From contig MHBF01000204.1 of NCBI GenBank assembly GCA_001803225.1, positions 1-58,477 on the forward strand: DNA of 58,477 nucleotides, written 5' to 3'. The DNA comes from Lentisphaerae bacterium GWF2_44_16 (GTDB lineage: Bacteria > Verrucomicrobiota > Lentisphaeria > Victivallales > GWF2-45-14). Positions 51,843-58,477 of the stretch are shown piece by piece (within the stretch, counting starts at the first letter, position 1; every line of letters starts with the position of its first letter). A program made the position numbers and the translations under genes. The notes below the pieces were generated by a model. The model worked only from the letters and a program-made list of their open reading frames with translations, ran no database searches and was not told the origin of the DNA.

Positions 51843-52133
51843 TCACTTCAGTTCGTCATTGAGAAAAGCTTCCCCGACCAGACTTTTTTCCTTCAGGACA
51901 TTCCTTATCTTATAAACTTCATATTCGCAGTCTCGATACCTGTTTTTGTAAAGAGCGAATTCCCCGCCAAGTATTTTCAGTTCGCGCAAAATACGGGAAT
52001 GTGACGCTATCTGTCTCAGAAGAAATCCCATCCTGTCTTTCTTCCTCTTTGAAACTTTCAGATTATGAGATCTGTCCCTGCTGTAAGATAACTTTCTGTT
52101 TTCCCTTTTCTTTCGAACGCGCCTCTTCTCCAT
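51843..52133 (-). CDS. Small basic hypothetical protein
   Basis: 96 aa; family not recognised. The first 34 residues are extremely rich in Lys/Arg (MEKRRVRKKRENRKLSYSR and KVSKRKKDR), suggesting nucleic-acid binding; the rest is amphipathic and charged with several Tyr. AGGAG lies 8 nt before the ATG but is buried in a 9-bp hairpin (see leader). The coding status rests on the ribosome-binding site, the absence of an overlapping gene and the elaborate leader. An autoregulatory RNA-binding protein would fit but is inference. Confidence 0.55.
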   Translation of the reverse strand: MEKRRVRKKRENRKLSYSRDRSHNLKVSKRKKDRMGFLLRQIASHSRILRELKILGGEFALYKNRYRDCEYEVYKIRNVLKEKSLVGEAFLNDELK

Positions 52134-52260
52134 TTCTCGTTCTCCTCTTTTTTGTTAATATTGCAGGAGAACGCCCATATACTAAAAAGGCGTGCCCCGA
52201 TCGCACTCAGTCTGGGGTAGTAGCATACCCTGCAAAGAATACGATAAGGCACGCCACGCC
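52134..52260 (-). ncRNA. Structured 5' leader (riboregulator or attenuator candidate) of the small basic protein gene
   Basis: On the minus strand: CGTTCTCCT (52165-52173) pairs perfectly with AGGAGAACG (52138-52146), hiding the AGGAG ribosome-binding site. Upstream, GGCGTGCC (52248-52255) pairs with GGCACGCC (52189-52196), which is followed by T5: a terminator-like stem with a 51-nt loop. Inside, GGGTA (52226-52230) can pair with TACCC (52215-52219), while ACCCC there can instead pair with GGGG (52195-52198) that is part of the terminator arm. A further hairpin ACGCC-TGT-GGCGT lies at 52252-52266. Competing stems plus a sequestered ribosome-binding site suggest cis-regulation. A dispersed repeat is the alternative: all three minus-strand frames are open here. 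Confidence 0.45.
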
Positions 52261-52266
52261 TGTGGC

Positions 52267-52532
52267 GTACCATATGACATTGTTTCTTTGCAGGAAAGCG
52301 CTACTTTTCAGACTGAAACATTTGCCAATGGCAACAAATCTAATTTTTCTAAAAACTGCTTTTAATCTATAATAAGTTCCCTTTTTCTTATTCAAACTAT
52401 TATTAAAAGTACCCTCTTTCCGAGAAGAAGACAAATCCAGTTTCTTAAAAAGTAGAAACGCCAGAAAAATACTCCAGAAGCCAGAGTCCCATAAAAGTTC
52501 ATTACAAGGCTGAGAAAAAATGAAAAATCCAC
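52267..52532. other. Intergenic AT-rich stretch without a supportable gene
   Basis: About 265 bases between the structured leader and the yajC promoter. The minus strand carries an open frame of roughly 130 codons (about 52600 to 52207) without an ATG at its start and overlapping the yajC promoter; I do not call it. No repeat or RNA gene is recognised. Confidence 0.5.
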
Positions 52533-52560
52533 TTGTTATTGGATGTTTTCGATATATATT
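52533..52560 (+). promoter_or_regulatory. Promoter of yajC-secDF
   Basis: -35 TTGTTA (52533-52538), 16-nt spacer, -10 TATATT (52555-52560). Transcript start near 52567, leaving a 50-nt leader with AAGGAAGG before the yajC ATG. Confidence 0.5.
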
Positions 52561-52619
52561 CCAAACTTCTCTGTTCTTTAAAGTATGTAAAAATATTCAA
52601 AATATAAGGAAGGTCAATA

Positions 52620-53003
52620 ATGGAGAATATGATAGTTGTGGCACAGGCGGCAGGCGGAGCTCCGGCGGCAGGCGGCAGTATGTTGGGAATACTGGGGCCT
52701 ATTCTGATTTTCGGTGTAATGATATTTTTTCTTTTCAGGACCCAGCGCAAAGAGGCAAAACGCAGGCAGGCCATGCTTGAGGCCATAAAAGTCGGGGACA
52801 AGGTTGTTACCGGCGGCGGCATTTACGGCATAGTCGCCACTGTCAAGGAAAAGTCCTATATAGTAAAGATAGCCGATAATGTAAAAGTTGAAATAACGAA
52901 AACCGGGGTCAGCACGGTTGTTACAGAAGAAACACCGGCCGCAGTTGAAGAGGAAAAGGGTTCAAGGAAGCTGCCCAAATATGATAAAAAGGACACAGAG
53001 TAA
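52620..53003 (+). CDS. yajC: Preprotein translocase accessory subunit YajC
   Basis: 127 aa. A short periplasmic N-terminus rich in Gly/Ala/Pro, one membrane helix (about 21-39, GILGPILIFGVMIFFLF), then RTQRKEAKRRQAMLEAIKVGDKVVTGGGIYG, the YajC signature, and an acidic tail. YajC associates with SecDF and SecYEG in the inner membrane. It has AAGGAAGG upstream and lies 16 nt before secDF, the usual gene order. Confidence 0.95.
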   Translation: MENMIVVAQAAGGAPAAGGSMLGILGPILIFGVMIFFLFRTQRKEAKRRQAMLEAIKVGDKVVTGGGIYGIVATVKEKSYIVKIADNVKVEITKTGVSTVVTEETPAAVEEEKGSRKLPKYDKKDTE

Positions 53004-53019
53004 AAAGGAATAAGCGAGG

Positions 53020-55623
53020 ATGAATAAGAAACCGGTACTTTGGAGATCGATATTCGCGCTGGTTGTAATTGCGGTTTTTGCTTTGTCAATATACCCGCTG
53101 ACCCCGCGTGATTTCTATGATACGCTTGAAGGAATGCTCTCTTTCAAAGCTGACGCAGCCACTAAGAAAGAACAGGTAAAAAAAGCCATAGCGCTGGCCA
53201 AACAGAAACAGGCTGCGGATAAGGGACTCTACCCTTCAATAGCAATAGAACAGGCACTGAACGAAGAAGGGCTCGACCTGACGGAATTCATCAAGGGCCA
53301 GGGCATCAGCGATAACCGCGACGTAATAGGCGCGGTGAGGAAAAACGCCGGAGGCTCCATAAGACTGGGACTCGATCTGAACGGCGGCGCTGAATTCATT
53401 CTCGAACTCATTCCCGATGAAAAGGCAGACGCTTCAGCCGAAGCAACAAAAGATAAAAAGCCCAAATCACTGAATCAGGACTTCGAGCGTTACAGGGACA
53501 TAGCCATTGAGATACTCCGTAAACGCCTCGAAAGCCAGAATATATTTGAAACAGAAATATCCCCCTCCGGAAGCAAATATATATCATTGAGAGCTCCCAT
53601 CGTCTCAAAAGACGAAAAAGTCAAGCTCATGAACCTTATCAAAATGTCGGCCAAGCTTCAGTTCAGGCTTGTGCACAAGGACAATGACAGGCTCGTGAGT
53701 GAATATGAAACAAATCCAGAGAAATCTGTAGCCCCTCCCGGGTATCAGAGAATGGAACTTCTCGATATCCAAAAAGGTAAACGCCCGGTAAAGAAAATAT
53801 ATTTTGTTCAGCTCCGTCCTGAAATGGACGGCAAGAACATAGTTGAAGCGTTTCAGACGACAGACCAGTACGGACAGAGACAGATAAATCTGGAATTCAA
53901 CACAAAAGGCGCAAAACGCTTCGGAGAAGTCACATCACAGAATGTAGGGCGGATGCTGGCCATAGTCCTTGACAGCAAGTTGTATTCGGCACCCGTGATA
54001 CAGACGGCTATTGAGGGCGGAAACGCCGTCATAACCGGCCAGTTCTCAAGGGAAGAAGCGGACAATATAGCCAATGCTCTTGTCAGCGGCAGTCTTCCGG
54101 TAAGAATCGAAATTGAAGCTGTTTTCGACACCGACCCGACCCTGGGGGCCCAATCAGTTGAAAACAGTATTTACGCCGGGATAATAGCCACGCTGGCAGT
54201 AATGGTTTTCATGCTCATTTACTATCAGAGGGCCGGAATTATAGCCAATATCGCGCTGGTAATAAATATAATCCTGCTTCTGGGCGCGCTTGCCGCGTTT
54301 GAAGCTACACTCACTCTTCCCGGTATTGCCGGTATAATACTTACAATAGGTATGGCCGTCGACGGCAACGTGCTTATCTATGAACGCATAAGGGAAGAAT
54401 TGGAAAAGAACAAGTCGCTCCTGAACGCCGTTGAATACGGATATCACAGGGCCTTTACCACAATTGTGGACTCAAACCTTACGACCCTCATAATCGCGGT
54501 AATCCTGATGTGGGTTGGAACAGGCGCGATAAAAGGTTTCGGCGTTACCCTGGCCATCGGTATTGTTACGACTATGTTCACTTCGCTTTTCATCACACAC
54601 CTGCTTTTTGACCTCATGGGGAGATTTACGAAGTTCGCGACTCTCAGGATGTTCAAATTCTTCTCCGTGCCCAGTTTTAATTTCATGGCATTGCGCTATC
54701 CGGCCTATATTTTCTCCGGACTCTTGATACTTGTCTGTATCGGGGATGCCGCATACAGGGGCAAAGACATTCTGGGCGTTGACTTCACAGGAGGCACACA
54801 GATTATCCTTGATTACAAGGAAAGGGTGTCTGAAGCCGAGATACAGAAAACACTTCAGGACGCCGGATTGAACGCCAAGGTTTCCTACAAAACATCCAGT
54901 TCGATAAAGGACAACAGGAAGCTTGAAATATTTTTCAGGGACAAGGATCTCAAAACTGCCGGCAATCTCACAGACCCCAAAGCTATGGTAAGCAAAATAT
55001 TGAATACAAAGTTTCCGAAAGCCGATTACGGAGGCGGACAGGAAATTACGGTCGGAGGCTTGATAGGCTGGGAATTTACGAAGTCGGCAATATGGGCGCT
55101 GGTACTGGCGTTCGGCGGCATCACGATATATATGTCAATAAGGTTTGAGTTCACTTATGCTCTCGGCGGCATTATCGCGCTTTTCCACGACTCGATTGTA
55201 TCTGTAGGGATATTGCTTCTCTGCGGCGGTGAGATATCAATGTCTGTCATAGCGGCAGTGCTTACCATCATAGGTTTCTCCATCAACGATACGATTGTAA
55301 TATATGACCGTGTCAGGGAAAACCTCCAACTTATCAAGAATAAATCCTACATGGAAATAATCAATCTGAGCGTCAATCAGACCCTCAGCAGAACTCTGCT
55401 TACGTCATTTACAGTACTGGTTGTGCTGATAGTGCTTTTCTTCATGGGAGGTATAGCACTGAGCGACTTCACCTTTGTCATGCTCATCGGTGTAGTTACA
55501 GGTACATATTCCACGGTTTTCATAGCCAGCCCGATCGTTCTCCTCTGGCACAAGGAAAGAAAAACAGAGAAAAGCCCGGAACAGCCTTCAGCCGCGGCAG
55601 AGGAAAAGCAGATAACAAGCTGA
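53020..55623 (+). CDS. secDF: Fused protein translocase subunit SecDF
   Basis: 867 aa, joining SecD (about 1-540) and SecF (about 545-850). SecD marks: LGLDLNGGAEFIL, the periplasmic P1 domain, GMAVDGNVLIYERIREEL in helix 4. SecF marks: GVDFTGGTQI, GFSINDTIVIYDRVREN. Twelve membrane helices are expected. The proton-driven complex pulls exported proteins through SecYEG. Fusion of SecD and SecF occurs in several phyla including Lentisphaerota and Bacteroidota. A charged insert near residues 130-150 (ADASAEATKDKKPK) separates the first conserved block from P1. A hairpin 10 nt after the stop probably ends the transcript. Confidence 0.96.
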   Translation: MNKKPVLWRSIFALVVIAVFALSIYPLTPRDFYDTLEGMLSFKADAATKKEQVKKAIALAKQKQAADKGLYPSIAIEQALNEEGLDLTEFIKGQGISDNRDVIGAVRKNAGGSIRLGLDLNGGAEFILELIPDEKADASAEATKDKKPKSLNQDFERYRDIAIEILRKRLESQNIFETEISPSGSKYISLRAPIVSKDEKVKLMNLIKMSAKLQFRLVHKDNDRLVSEYETNPEKSVAPPGYQRMELLDIQKGKRPVKKIYFVQLRPEMDGKNIVEAFQTTDQYGQRQINLEFNTKGAKRFGEVTSQNVGRMLAIVLDSKLYSAPVIQTAIEGGNAVITGQFSREEADNIANALVSGSLPVRIEIEAVFDTDPTLGAQSVENSIYAGIIATLAVMVFMLIYYQRAGIIANIALVINIILLLGALAAFEATLTLPGIAGIILTIGMAVDGNVLIYERIREELEKNKSLLNAVEYGYHRAFTTIVDSNLTTLIIAVILMWVGTGAIKGFGVTLAIGIVTTMFTSLFITHLLFDLMGRFTKFATLRMFKFFSVPSFNFMALRYPAYIFSGLLILVCIGDAAYRGKDILGVDFTGGTQIILDYKERVSEAEIQKTLQDAGLNAKVSYKTSSSIKDNRKLEIFFRDKDLKTAGNLTDPKAMVSKILNTKFPKADYGGGQEITVGGLIGWEFTKSAIWALVLAFGGITIYMSIRFEFTYALGGIIALFHDSIVSVGILLLCGGEISMSVIAAVLTIIGFSINDTIVIYDRVRENLQLIKNKSYMEIINLSVNQTLSRTLLTSFTVLVVLIVLFFMGGIALSDFTFVMLIGVVTGTYSTVFIASPIVLLWHKERKTEKSPEQPSAAAEEKQITS

Positions 55624-55632
55624 GTATTTTCC

Positions 55633-55655
55633 CGGTACGGCAAAAGCCGATACCG
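55633..55655 (+). terminator. Hairpin after secDF
   Basis: CGGTACGGC (55633-55641), loop AAAA, GCCGATACCG (55646-55655): a GC-rich stem with a single bulged A. The following T tract is short (TTCATTT). The 220 bases after it hold only an unremarkable 66-codon frame without a ribosome-binding site, which I do not call. Confidence 0.5.
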
Positions 55656-55874
55656 TTCATTTAACCGTTTTTCATGAAAGATGCTGCCGTCAATGACGAA
55701 GCGTCGCTTCCACAATTTTCATTTTCATTGATAAAGGTACTCATAGGAGGATTCCGGGAAAGGAATTCGACTATTGTGATGCCGTCTTCAGGGCTCACTG
55801 TCAAAGTAAAGCAAATGGCAGTTCTCGCTCTTCATTCTTCTTGCGTAGTCAGAAAAACATTTATTGAAGAATAA

Positions 55875-55909
55875 ATCGGCAAGAATAAATGAACTTTATT
55901 CCTGCCGAT
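55875..55909 (-). terminator. Terminator of the hydrogenase operon
   Basis: Arms ATCGGCAAGAATAAA (55875-55889) and TTTATTCCTGCCGAT (55895-55909) pair over 15 bp with one mismatch and a 5-nt loop. On the minus strand it follows the hydrogenase stop at 55922 by 12 nt and is followed by TTTATTC. Confidence 0.7.
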
Positions 55910-55921
55910 AATAATGTCCTG

Positions 55922-57697
55922 TCAGATTTTTTCCTGCGCATGATAATGCGTATGGAGAAGTTTATGGGATTTCTCGCCAAGCGGCTTTTTCAGGAATTCC
56001 TCATAAATCTTTTTTATGTCAGGATTTTCATGAGATTTCCGCAACTTCTTTCCTTCATCCTCACGGTAAAGGGCGCTTATTCTGGCATTTCTGACTTCGT
56101 CATTGGTTTGCCTGGGCTGACCTCCGCCGCCGATGCATCCGCCAGGACAGCACATGACTTCGATAAAGTGATAGTTTGCTTTGCCTTCCACTATCTTTTC
56201 CATGAGCTTTTTGGCATTGCTCAGTCCGTGCGCTACCGCGACCCGGACTTCCACGCCTTTCAGGAACGCCCACTCAGGCACAGTGCTTTCGATTTTAACA
56301 GAAGCTTCCTTTACACCTTCAAGTCCGGCAATCGGAGTAACATGAAGTTTCGGGAATGGGAAATCTTTCCCTGTTACAATTTCGTAAACCGTGCGGAGGG
56401 CGGCTTCCATCACACCACCCGTATTGCCGAAAATATCAGCCGCGCCGGAGGATTGTCCGAGAGGCGAATCCATGACACCGTCTTCCAACTGATCAAATTC
56501 CAGCCCGGCCTGCCGTATCATTCTTCCCAGTTCACGGGTGGTAAGCACTATATCAACATCCTGACAGCCGCTGCTGTTCATTTCAGGGCGTTGCGCTTCA
56601 TATTTTTTAGCGGTGCAGGGCATGACTGAAACGACCACTATATCTTCAGGCTTTCTGCCTATTTTTTCGGCGTAGTAAGTTTTTGCTATCGCTCCGAACA
56701 TCTGCTGAGGCGATTTGCATGTGGAAATATTCGGCAGTATCTGCGGGAAGAAAGCTTCAGCGTAATTTATCCATCCTGGCGAACAGCTGGTAAGCATTGG
56801 AAGAGCGACGCTTTTATCCTTATCGACCAAGGCCTTTTTCAGGCGTGTCAGGAGTTCCGTGCCTTCCTCTATGATTGTAAGGTCCGCCGTAAAATTGGTA
56901 TCGAAAACCGCGTCGAAACCGATTTTGCGCAGGGCTGTTACCATTTTGCCTGTTACAAGCGTACCGGGTTCATAATCGAAACATTCTCCGAGAGCGGCGC
57001 GGATTGCCGGGGCGGTCTGGACAACGACAAACTTATCAGGATTGTCGATGACTTTCCATACATCATCTATCTGGTCTCTTTCTGAGATCGCGCCGACCGG
57101 ACAAATTGCCGCGCATTGTCCGCACTGCACGCAAGTCACAGAATCAAGCTTACTGCTGAAAGCCGGTCCGATGTAAGTTTTAAAACCGCGTCCCTGCGGG
57201 AAAATGGAGCCAATTCCCTGAATATTATTACAAACCGTTACGCAACGGCGGCAGCTTATGCATTTGGCGGAATCCCTGACCAGTGCCGGAGTGCTTTCAT
57301 CAAGTATCCGGCGGGATTTTTCACCCTGATAACGGAGCAGCTTGATGCCCATGTCCTGAGCGAGGGACTGCAATTCACAGTCCTCATTGCGGTCACAGAG
57401 CTGGCAATCGCCTTCATGCTCGGAAAGCAGAAGTTCCACTACCAGTTTCCGCGCCTCACGTGCCGCGCGGCTGTTTGTAAAAACTTTCATTCCCTCTGTA
57501 ACAGGCGTAGAACATGACGCGACCGGGTCACGCATGCCCTCGACTTCCACCAGACAGACCCTGCACGCCCCGATGGGCTCACAGTTCTGCATATAACAGA
57601 GTGTGGGGATATTGATATTTATTTTTTTAGCCGCCAGAAGGATAGTTGTTCCTTCATCGACTTCCACCGTCATATTATTTATTGTCAGCTTCGGCAT
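55922..57697 (-). CDS. hydA: [FeFe] hydrogenase catalytic subunit, NADH-dependent/bifurcating type
   Basis: 591 aa. N-terminal [2Fe-2S] domain (C34, C45, C48, C62), His-Cys ligated [4Fe-4S] (H94, C98, C101, C107), two [4Fe-4S] ferredoxin motifs (C146-149-152-156; C189-192-195-199), then the H-cluster domain: L1 TSCSPGW (303-309), L2 MPCTAKKYEA (359-368), L3 MCCPGGCIGGGGQP (515-528). This is the M3-like layout of NADH- or ferredoxin/NADH-linked enzymes that make H2 during fermentation in the cytoplasm. L1 has Ser306 where the textbook motif has a second Cys. It lies 35 nt downstream of a flavin oxidoreductase gene, its probable partner; maturases HydE, F, G are not in the window. Confidence 0.93.
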   Translation of the reverse strand: MPKLTINNMTVEVDEGTTILLAAKKININIPTLCYMQNCEPIGACRVCLVEVEGMRDPVASCSTPVTEGMKVFTNSRAAREARKLVVELLLSEHEGDCQLCDRNEDCELQSLAQDMGIKLLRYQGEKSRRILDESTPALVRDSAKCISCRRCVTVCNNIQGIGSIFPQGRGFKTYIGPAFSSKLDSVTCVQCGQCAAICPVGAISERDQIDDVWKVIDNPDKFVVVQTAPAIRAALGECFDYEPGTLVTGKMVTALRKIGFDAVFDTNFTADLTIIEEGTELLTRLKKALVDKDKSVALPMLTSCSPGWINYAEAFFPQILPNISTCKSPQQMFGAIAKTYYAEKIGRKPEDIVVVSVMPCTAKKYEAQRPEMNSSGCQDVDIVLTTRELGRMIRQAGLEFDQLEDGVMDSPLGQSSGAADIFGNTGGVMEAALRTVYEIVTGKDFPFPKLHVTPIAGLEGVKEASVKIESTVPEWAFLKGVEVRVAVAHGLSNAKKLMEKIVEGKANYHFIEVMCCPGGCIGGGGQPRQTNDEVRNARISALYREDEGKKLRKSHENPDIKKIYEEFLKKPLGEKSHKLLHTHYHAQEKI

Positions 57698-57732
57698 TTT
57701 ATTTTTTCCTCATTGTAAAAAAGTTATCTGTC

Positions 57733-58477
57733 TTACTGCGCGCGGGGCGTTTTGCCGTAATCACAGCGGAGGCAGCGTTTTGCCTGGCGGAGGGCTGCCG
57801 CTTCACTCCAGGGCAGCTCCACTTCGTCAAAATTATTTCTGCGGCGCTCGACGGCAATCAGCGGCTGTTTTTCACGCGGATAAGGCACGGGGTCGGCATC
57901 CGGGTCAAAATATGTATCCGGAACTCTATCCTGACGCCAGAAAGCGTGTTCTTCACCCGTCAGATAATTATCGATTCCTACAGCGGCTTTTTCTCCGGCG
58001 CTGACAGCTTCGATCACCGACCAGGGCCCGGTGACGATGTCGCCTCCGGCGAAAATCCATTCTTCCGAGGTCTGCCCGGTAAGCGGGTTGGCTTTGATAT
58101 AGTTGCCTGAATTTATCTCAAGAGCAGTATCCTTGAGATAAGCTTTGAGATCTGACGCCTGACTGACAGCGGCAATTATCTGATCCGCTTCGATGACGAA
58201 ATCATTTCCGCCGGAGTCATCCGCTTTACGGCGGCCTGACCTGTCAAATTCGCCAAGACGCATTGTACGGCATTTGATACTCGTTACCTTGCCGTCTTTA
58301 CCGATTATTTCGAAGGGAGCTGTAAGCATCAGCATTTTCACGCCTTCGTTTTCGGCCTCTTCAACCTCTTCTTCATAAGCGGGCATCTGCTCCCGTGTAC
58401 GGCGGTAAATCAGAGTTACCTCTTCCGCTCCGAGGCGCAAAGCTGTTCTTGACGCGTCAACAGCGGCATTTCCGCCG
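57733..58477 (-). CDS. FAD/NAD(P)-binding oxidoreductase subunit (GltD-like), 5' end cut by window edge
   Basis: The frame is open to the right edge (GGNAAVDASRTALRLGAEE at its start in the window), about 247 codons to the stop. It has the GltD/NADPH-glutamate-synthase-beta-like signature: NAD(P)-binding GGNAAVD, VTLIYRRTREQMPAYEEEVEEA, and the FAD-end motif WIFAGGDIVTGPWSVIEAVSAGEKAA, then a C-terminal KRCLRCDYG metal-binding remnant. Such subunits are often fused to or paired with NuoF-like proteins that feed electrons to [FeFe] hydrogenases. It precedes the hydrogenase gene on the same strand (35-nt gap), so an electron-input role is likely. Confidence 0.88.
   Translation of the reverse strand, partial: GGNAAVDASRTALRLGAEEVTLIYRRTREQMPAYEEEVEEAENEGVKMLMLTAPFEIIGKDGKVTSIKCRTMRLGEFDRSGRRKADDSGGNDFVIEADQIIAAVSQASDLKAYLKDTALEINSGNYIKANPLTGQTSEEWIFAGGDIVTGPWSVIEAVSAGEKAAVGIDNYLTGEEHAFWRQDRVPDTYFDPDADPVPYPREKQPLIAVERRRNNFDEVELPWSEAAALRQAKRCLRCDYGKTPRAQ

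Noticed and set aside
52207..52600. Minus-strand open frame of about 130 codons lacking an ATG start
   Set aside because: It runs through the yajC promoter and the structured leader, begins at a stop without a start codon, and has no ribosome-binding site at the internal TTG (52434).
55674..55874. 66-codon plus-strand frame after secDF
   Set aside because: No ribosome-binding site, no recognisable family, and the minus strand shows an equally open frame; intergenic sequence is the simpler reading.
55889..56629. Plus-strand open frame of 246 codons
   Set aside because: Antisense to the hydrogenase H-cluster region; starts inside the hydrogenase terminator.
1..58477. tRNA/rRNA genes, CRISPR arrays, insertion sequences, attachment sites, replication origin
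   Set aside because: Searched by eye on both strands in the intergenic gaps; no cloverleaf, spaced repeats, transposase or integrase gene, or DnaA-box cluster was seen.

Overview
The window looks like a chromosomal segment of a Gram-negative, anaerobic, polysaccharide-degrading bacterium of the Lentisphaerota (Victivallales-like) or a close PVC relative. This placement is inferred from gene content: several stand-alone pseudopilin genes (FTLIELL signature) each sitting beside a sulfatase, DUF4091/GH123-like or DUF4838 proteins, a beta-helix protein or a FAD oxidoreductase; LacI and GntR/LacI-type regulators; a heptosyltransferase (LPS); a fused SecDF; and an NADH-dependent type [FeFe] hydrogenase. 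No tRNA, rRNA, CRISPR array, transposase or phage gene was recognised.

Layout. 1-6.9 kb (minus strand): a serine beta-lactamase-like hydrolase cut by the window edge, then an operon read from a strong promoter at 6.9 kb: cytosolic sulfatase, pseudopilin, large secreted DUF4091-like protein with a C-terminal TolB-type propeller. 7.1-12.3 kb: trpB with a possible leader peptide, heptosyltransferase, PTS IIA protein (minus), RecD-like helicase. 12.5-16.2 kb: a partner-switching signalling module (unknown 129-aa protein, Cache-HAMP-PP2C phosphatase, HATPase+STAS protein). 16.2-19.4 kb (minus): ABC exporter fused to a cyclic-nucleotide-binding domain, and a 3-beta-HSD/OleD-like reductase. 19.4-20.5 kb: tatA-tatC. 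20.5-27.6 kb (minus): methyltransferase, a frameshifted small gene, a very large hybrid histidine kinase, an unknown membrane protein. 27.7-30.3 kb: rdgB, DUF2156 protein, spermidine synthase-like protein.

30.3-35.7 kb: LacI regulator, FAD oxidoreductase, pseudopilin and beta-helix protein, apparently one catabolic operon. 35.8-39.3 kb: CorA-like transporter, and (minus) an MFS transporter translationally coupled to a periplasmic Cache protein. 39.4-50 kb: a secreted multidomain glycosidase-like protein, then a GntR/LacI regulator, pseudopilin, DUF4091 and DUF4838 proteins. 50-52.1 kb (minus): HD hydrolase, LegB-like dehydratase, and a small basic protein behind a strikingly structured leader. 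52.6-55.6 kb: yajC-secDF. 55.9 kb to the edge (minus): [FeFe] hydrogenase and a truncated flavin oxidoreductase of the same operon.

The recurrent theme is a catabolic cassette built of a regulator, one orphan pseudopilin and one or two large secreted carbohydrate-active proteins; three versions with unrelated regulators or enzymes are present. The least explained signals are the structured leader at 52.1-52.3 kb, the broken small gene with a -1 slippery heptamer at 21.2-21.5 kb, the putative trpB leader peptide, the internal start inside the HATPase-STAS gene, and a shared 13-nt promoter motif at 39.4 and 43.0 kb.
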